Source: Muribaculaceae bacterium (GTDB lineage: Bacteria; Bacteroidota; Bacteroidia; Bacteroidales; Muribaculaceae). From it: 8,028 nt of DNA. Of the stretch, positions 5,596 to 8,028 are shown one piece after another (the first letter of the stretch is position 1; each line of letters begins with the position of its first letter). The stretch is from the NCBI GenBank assembly GCA_024400895.1, contig JAKSMA010000108.1, positions 1 through 8,028 on the forward strand, given 5' to 3'. The translations under genes and the position numbers were made by a program. The notes under the pieces are model-generated. The model had not been told where the DNA came from and searched no databases. It worked only from the letters and a program-made list of their open reading frames with translations.

Positions 5596-7014
5596 TTACT
5601 TCAAAGTGTGGAATGAACTTCCGTCGAAACAGTGGGTGCAAATTTTGCACTTAGGCAAGCCTATAGCCTTCACGATGGTTTCCACTGTAGAGAATTTCAA
5701 TGATGTGAGGTTAAGGCGACGAGCAATTTCATCCACCATTCGCTGATATTCCGGAGTGCCTGTGGTGGCATACGCCTCAACATTCTTGTTCATGTCGCCT
5801 TCAAAGTCCTGAATCACTCGGCGAGTGATAAGTTCGAGTTCGCTCTTTGAAGCCGAGAAGTTGACAAACGGACAAGCGTAGATAAGTGGCGGGCAAGCAA
5901 TACGCATGTGCACTTCTTTCGCACCCTCTTCCATCAGCACAGCGGTATTGTCGCGCAACTGCGTGCCACGCACGATGGAGTCGTCGCAGAAGCAGCATTT
6001 TTTGCCTTTGAGCATATCGGAATTTTGAATCAACTTCATCTTTGCCACGAGATTGCGCATCTCCTGGTTGCTTGGCATGAATGAACGCGGCCAGGTTGGA
6101 GTGTACTTGGCGATAGTGCGCAAATATGGCACCTTGTGACCGTTGGCATACCCCACTGCCATACCAATGCCAGAATCGGGAATACCGCATACGCAGTCCA
6201 CTTCCTCATCGTCGGTTTCGCCCATCACGCGGCCACATTCGTTACGCATTAGCTCCACATTCCGGCCCTCGTAACTTGAAGTTGGAAAGCCATAGTAAAT
6301 CCAGAGGAATGAGCAAATCTGCATCTCCTCATTTGGCTTGCGCATCTGAATCATTTCGTCGGCTGTGATGCGCACGATTTCGCCGGGTCCCACATAGTGG
6401 ATGGTCTTGAATCCCAGATTAGGGAATGCAGTCGACTCAGAAGTGACAGCCATACCTTCTTCGCTCTTCCCGACCACGATTGGGGTGCGCCCCCAACGGT
6501 CGCGAGCGGCAATGATGCCATCCTCTGTGAGCAGCAGCATAGAGCACGAACCTTTGATGGAATTAAACACATTTTCAATGCCATCAACGAAGTCTTTGCC
6601 CTTAATAATAAGCAAAGCGACGAGTTCTGTGGGGTTGATACGTCCCGACGAGAACTCGCTTAAATGCATATTTTCCGACAGCAATTGCTGTGCCAATTCT
6701 TCCTGATTGTTGATTTTCGCCACCGTAACGAGCGCAAATCGGCCCAGGTGCGAATGAATGAGCATTGGCTGCGCATCGGTGTCGCTTATCACGCCAATAC
6801 CCGAACGACCTTTAAACTTGTCGAGTTCTTTCTCGAATTTGGTTCTGAAATAAGTTTGTTCCAAACTATGGATGGAGCGGAAAAATTCGCCCTCATCGCT
6901 AACTGTTGCCATACCAGCTCGGCGAGTACCGAGATGTGACTGGTAATCAGTGCCGTAGAACAGTTCTGCCCTACACTCTCTTTTCTTTAATTTAGTACCG
7001 AAGAATCCTCCCAT
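5596..7014 (-). CDS. purF: PurF-family amidophosphoribosyltransferase paralogue with a degenerate glutaminase domain
   Basis: The product has 472 residues, ATG at 7014 preceded by AGGGAA. The C-terminal half is a recognisable PRPP amidotransferase: GIPDSG (277-282), flexible-loop region TPTWPRSFMP (305-314) and the PRPP motif DDSIVRGT (344-351). The four positions that hold the 4Fe-4S cluster in Bacillus PurF appear kept: Cys234, Cys381, Cys459 and Cys462. The N-terminal class II glutaminase domain is altered: MGGFFGT replaces MCGIFG, so the nucleophilic Cys is absent; the HVRYST segment is lost (GIGVISDTDAQP, 72-83); and the oxyanion Asn-Gly is Val98-Ala99. Glutamine hydrolysis by the usual mechanism therefore looks impossible. 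The frame is intact and well conserved, so it is not a pseudogene. It may use ammonia, receive it from a partner, or have a regulatory role. I recall similar N-termini in other Bacteroidetes, so this looks family-wide. It appears monocistronic, with terminators on both sides. Confidence 0.82.
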   Translation of the reverse strand: MGGFFGTKLKKRECRAELFYGTDYQSHLGTRRAGMATVSDEGEFFRSIHSLEQTYFRTKFEKELDKFKGRSGIGVISDTDAQPMLIHSHLGRFALVTVAKINNQEELAQQLLSENMHLSEFSSGRINPTELVALLIIKGKDFVDGIENVFNSIKGSCSMLLLTEDGIIAARDRWGRTPIVVGKSEEGMAVTSESTAFPNLGFKTIHYVGPGEIVRITADEMIQMRKPNEEMQICSFLWIYYGFPTSSYEGRNVELMRNECGRVMGETDDEEVDCVCGIPDSGIGMAVGYANGHKVPYLRTIAKYTPTWPRSFMPSNQEMRNLVAKMKLIQNSDMLKGKKCCFCDDSIVRGTQLRDNTAVLMEEGAKEVHMRIACPPLIYACPFVNFSASKSELELITRRVIQDFEGDMNKNVEAYATTGTPEYQRMVDEIARRLNLTSLKFSTVETIVKAIGLPKCKICTHCFDGSSFHTLK

Positions 7015-7042
7015 TTCCCTATTAAATATGTAGTTTTCAAAA

Positions 7043-7056
7043 AACTTTATAAAGTT
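7043..7056. promoter_or_regulatory. Perfect 14-base palindrome upstream of the purF-family gene, possible operator
   Basis: AACTTTATAAAGTT is a perfect inverted repeat with no spacer, about 28 bases before ATG 7014, in the AT-rich promoter region between the glmM terminator and purF. TAACTTTA within it is a seven-of-eight match to the Bacteroidetes -7 box, but no good -33 element is placed for it. It could be an operator overlapping the promoter, or chance in AT-rich DNA. Confidence 0.35.
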
Positions 7057-7121
7057 ACAAAGAATTTCTCAAAATGCCTCTACACCCCCGCTCTTTTTTA
7101 TGTATTTTTTTCACTCCACGA

Positions 7122-7160
7122 CAAAAGAAACGGTCGCCGACACCTTTGTGCCAACGACCG
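7122..7160 (-). terminator. Intrinsic terminator of the phosphohexomutase gene
   Basis: In the minus-strand RNA, bases 7160-7148 pair with 7143-7131 as 13 consecutive pairs around an AAAG loop. The outer part is CGGTCG/CGACCG, and three of the inner pairs are G-U wobbles. TTTCTTTTG follows at 7130-7122. It begins 30 bases after the stop codon at 7190. On the plus strand the wobbles become mismatches, so it is directional. Confidence 0.8.
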
Positions 7161-7189
7161 CATAATTGAGTTATTCTTTGTCTAAATGC

Positions 7190-8028
7190 TTAGATAAGCG
7201 ATTCCACGATTTTCTTCACATCACCACCGAGTTTTTCAGCCTCTTCCATGGTGTGCGCTTCGCTATAGATGCGAATGATAGGTTCGGTGTTGCTCTTACG
7301 CAAGTGTGCCCATCCATCTGCAAAATCAATTTTCACACCATCGATGGTAGTGAGTTTTTCATTTGCATAGTGCTTTTCCACTGCAGCAAGAATAGCGTCA
7401 ACATCCATTTCTGGAGTGAGTTGGAGCTTGGTCTTTGCAATTTCATACTGTGGGTAGGTCTTCTTGAGTTCGCTCACCTTCATTCCGCTTTTTGCAAGCA
7501 AAGTAAGGAACATAGCCACTCCCACGAGAGCGTCGCGGCCATAGTGAAGTTCTGGATAGATAACTCCGCCATTGCCTTCACCACCAATCACAGCGCCGAT
7601 TTCACGCATCAGTGTAGTGGCATTCACTTCGCCCACTGCCGATGCCTCGTAGCGACAACCGTGCTTAGCAGCCACATCGCGCAATGCACGCGACGACGAG
7701 AGGTTGCTCACTGCTGGACCAGGAGTTTGAGAAAGGATGTAGTCGGCAATCGACACAAGGGTGTATTCCTCAACAAAGAATTCACCATTTTCCATAATGA
7801 TAGCCAAGCGGTCAACATCAGGATCGACCACGAAAGCCACATCAGCCTTGCCCTCTTTCATAAACGAGCTAACGTCGGTGAGGTTAGCAGGAATTGGTTC
7901 TGGAGTGTGGCCGAAATGGCCAGTTGGTTCGCAGAAAAGTTTTTCCACCTTCTTCACTCCGAGGGCTTCAAGCAGCTTAGGAATAGCCACGCCGCCGATA
8001 GAGTTCACTGCATCAACAGCCACAGTGA
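7190..8028 (-). CDS. glmM: Phosphoglucosamine mutase-type alpha-D-phosphohexomutase, C-terminal part (5' end outside window)
   Basis: The frame stays open through the window edge at 8028 (last whole codons read TVAVDAVNS), so the N-terminal domain with the catalytic phosphoserine is missing. GTG at 8023 is an internal Val codon (compare VVDAVNGAGG in the family), not the start. Visible motifs are the metal-binding loop DPDVDR (about residue 68 of the visible part), the sugar-specificity loop GGEGNGGV (about 147-154), and the phosphate-binding loop RKSNTEPIIR near the C-terminus. The enzyme interconverts hexose 6- and 1-phosphates. The GEGNGG loop occurs in GlmM-like enzymes of Bacteroidetes and archaea, so glucosamine-6-phosphate to glucosamine-1-phosphate, feeding UDP-GlcNAc and peptidoglycan, is the best guess. 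Phosphomannomutase or phosphoglucomutase activity is possible. The stop codon is followed by a terminator at 7160-7122. Confidence 0.8.
   Translation of the reverse strand, partial: TVAVDAVNSIGGVAIPKLLEALGVKKVEKLFCEPTGHFGHTPEPIPANLTDVSSFMKEGKADVAFVVDPDVDRLAIIMENGEFFVEEYTLVSIADYILSQTPGPAVSNLSSSRALRDVAAKHGCRYEASAVGEVNATTLMREIGAVIGGEGNGGVIYPELHYGRDALVGVAMFLTLLAKSGMKVSELKKTYPQYEIAKTKLQLTPEMDVDAILAAVEKHYANEKLTTIDGVKIDFADGWAHLRKSNTEPIIRIYSEAHTMEEAEKLGGDVKKIVESLI

Noticed and set aside
5596..7014. purF as a decaying pseudogene
   Set aside because: The frame is full length with intact PRPP and Fe-S motifs and a proper terminator; only the glutaminase residues are replaced, which looks like a stable family trait.
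8021..8023. GTG as the start of the phosphohexomutase
   Set aside because: The frame remains open to the window edge and the surrounding residues match the middle of the family, so the gene simply begins outside the window.
1..8028. CRISPR array, mobile element, tRNA or rRNA
   Set aside because: No regularly spaced repeats, transposase-like frame, terminal inverted repeats or RNA-gene signature were seen on either strand.

Overview
The window reads as ordinary chromosomal DNA of a Bacteroidales bacterium. The support is moderate GC with AT-rich intergenic gaps, starts that mostly lack Shine-Dalgarno sequences, a Bacteroides-type -7 box (TAAATTTG), and a PurF relative whose N-terminus resembles a form I recall from Bacteroidetes. 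The genus cannot be fixed from the sequence alone; Prevotella- or Muribaculum-like relatives are plausible. All six recognisable genes lie on the minus strand, so transcription runs from high to low coordinates. No tRNA, rRNA, CRISPR array, insertion sequence or prophage gene is visible. The longest gene-free gap is about 220 bases.

In transcription order: (1) 8028-7190, the C-terminal part of an alpha-D-phosphohexomutase, probably GlmM, closed by a hairpin terminator at 7122-7160. (2) 7014-5596, a PurF-family protein with an intact phosphoribosyltransferase domain and intact Fe-S ligands but a glutaminase domain lacking its catalytic residues; it is closed by a strong terminator at 5535-5569. 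(3) 5375-1549, three closely spaced genes for exported proteins: a transglutaminase-fold protein, an NlpC/P60 endopeptidase with BON-like and SH3b domains, and a Tat-exported dipeptide epimerase. They are followed by a long hairpin at 1474-1514. (4) 1433 to beyond position 1, a membrane-anchored SGNH hydrolase-like protein overlapping, at TAATG, the start of an MBOAT acyltransferase that runs off the window.

The central three genes resemble the YkfB/YkfC murein-peptide pathway known from Bacillus, moved to the cell envelope. The NlpC/P60 enzyme would cut L-Ala-gamma-D-Glu from the stem peptide and the epimerase would convert L-Ala-D-Glu to L-Ala-L-Glu. The transglutaminase-fold protein is a candidate extra peptidase or processing factor. 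The MBOAT/SGNH pair next door has the architecture of O-acylation systems for envelope polymers (PatA/PatB, DltB/DltD, AlgI/AlgJ). A peptidoglycan substrate would fit the neighbourhood but is not shown by the sequence. GlmM, if correctly named, also feeds peptidoglycan synthesis. I see no wholly new system. The items most worth a second look are the PurF paralogue with a degenerate glutaminase, the all-exported murein-peptide module, and the repeat and palindrome in the two promoter regions.
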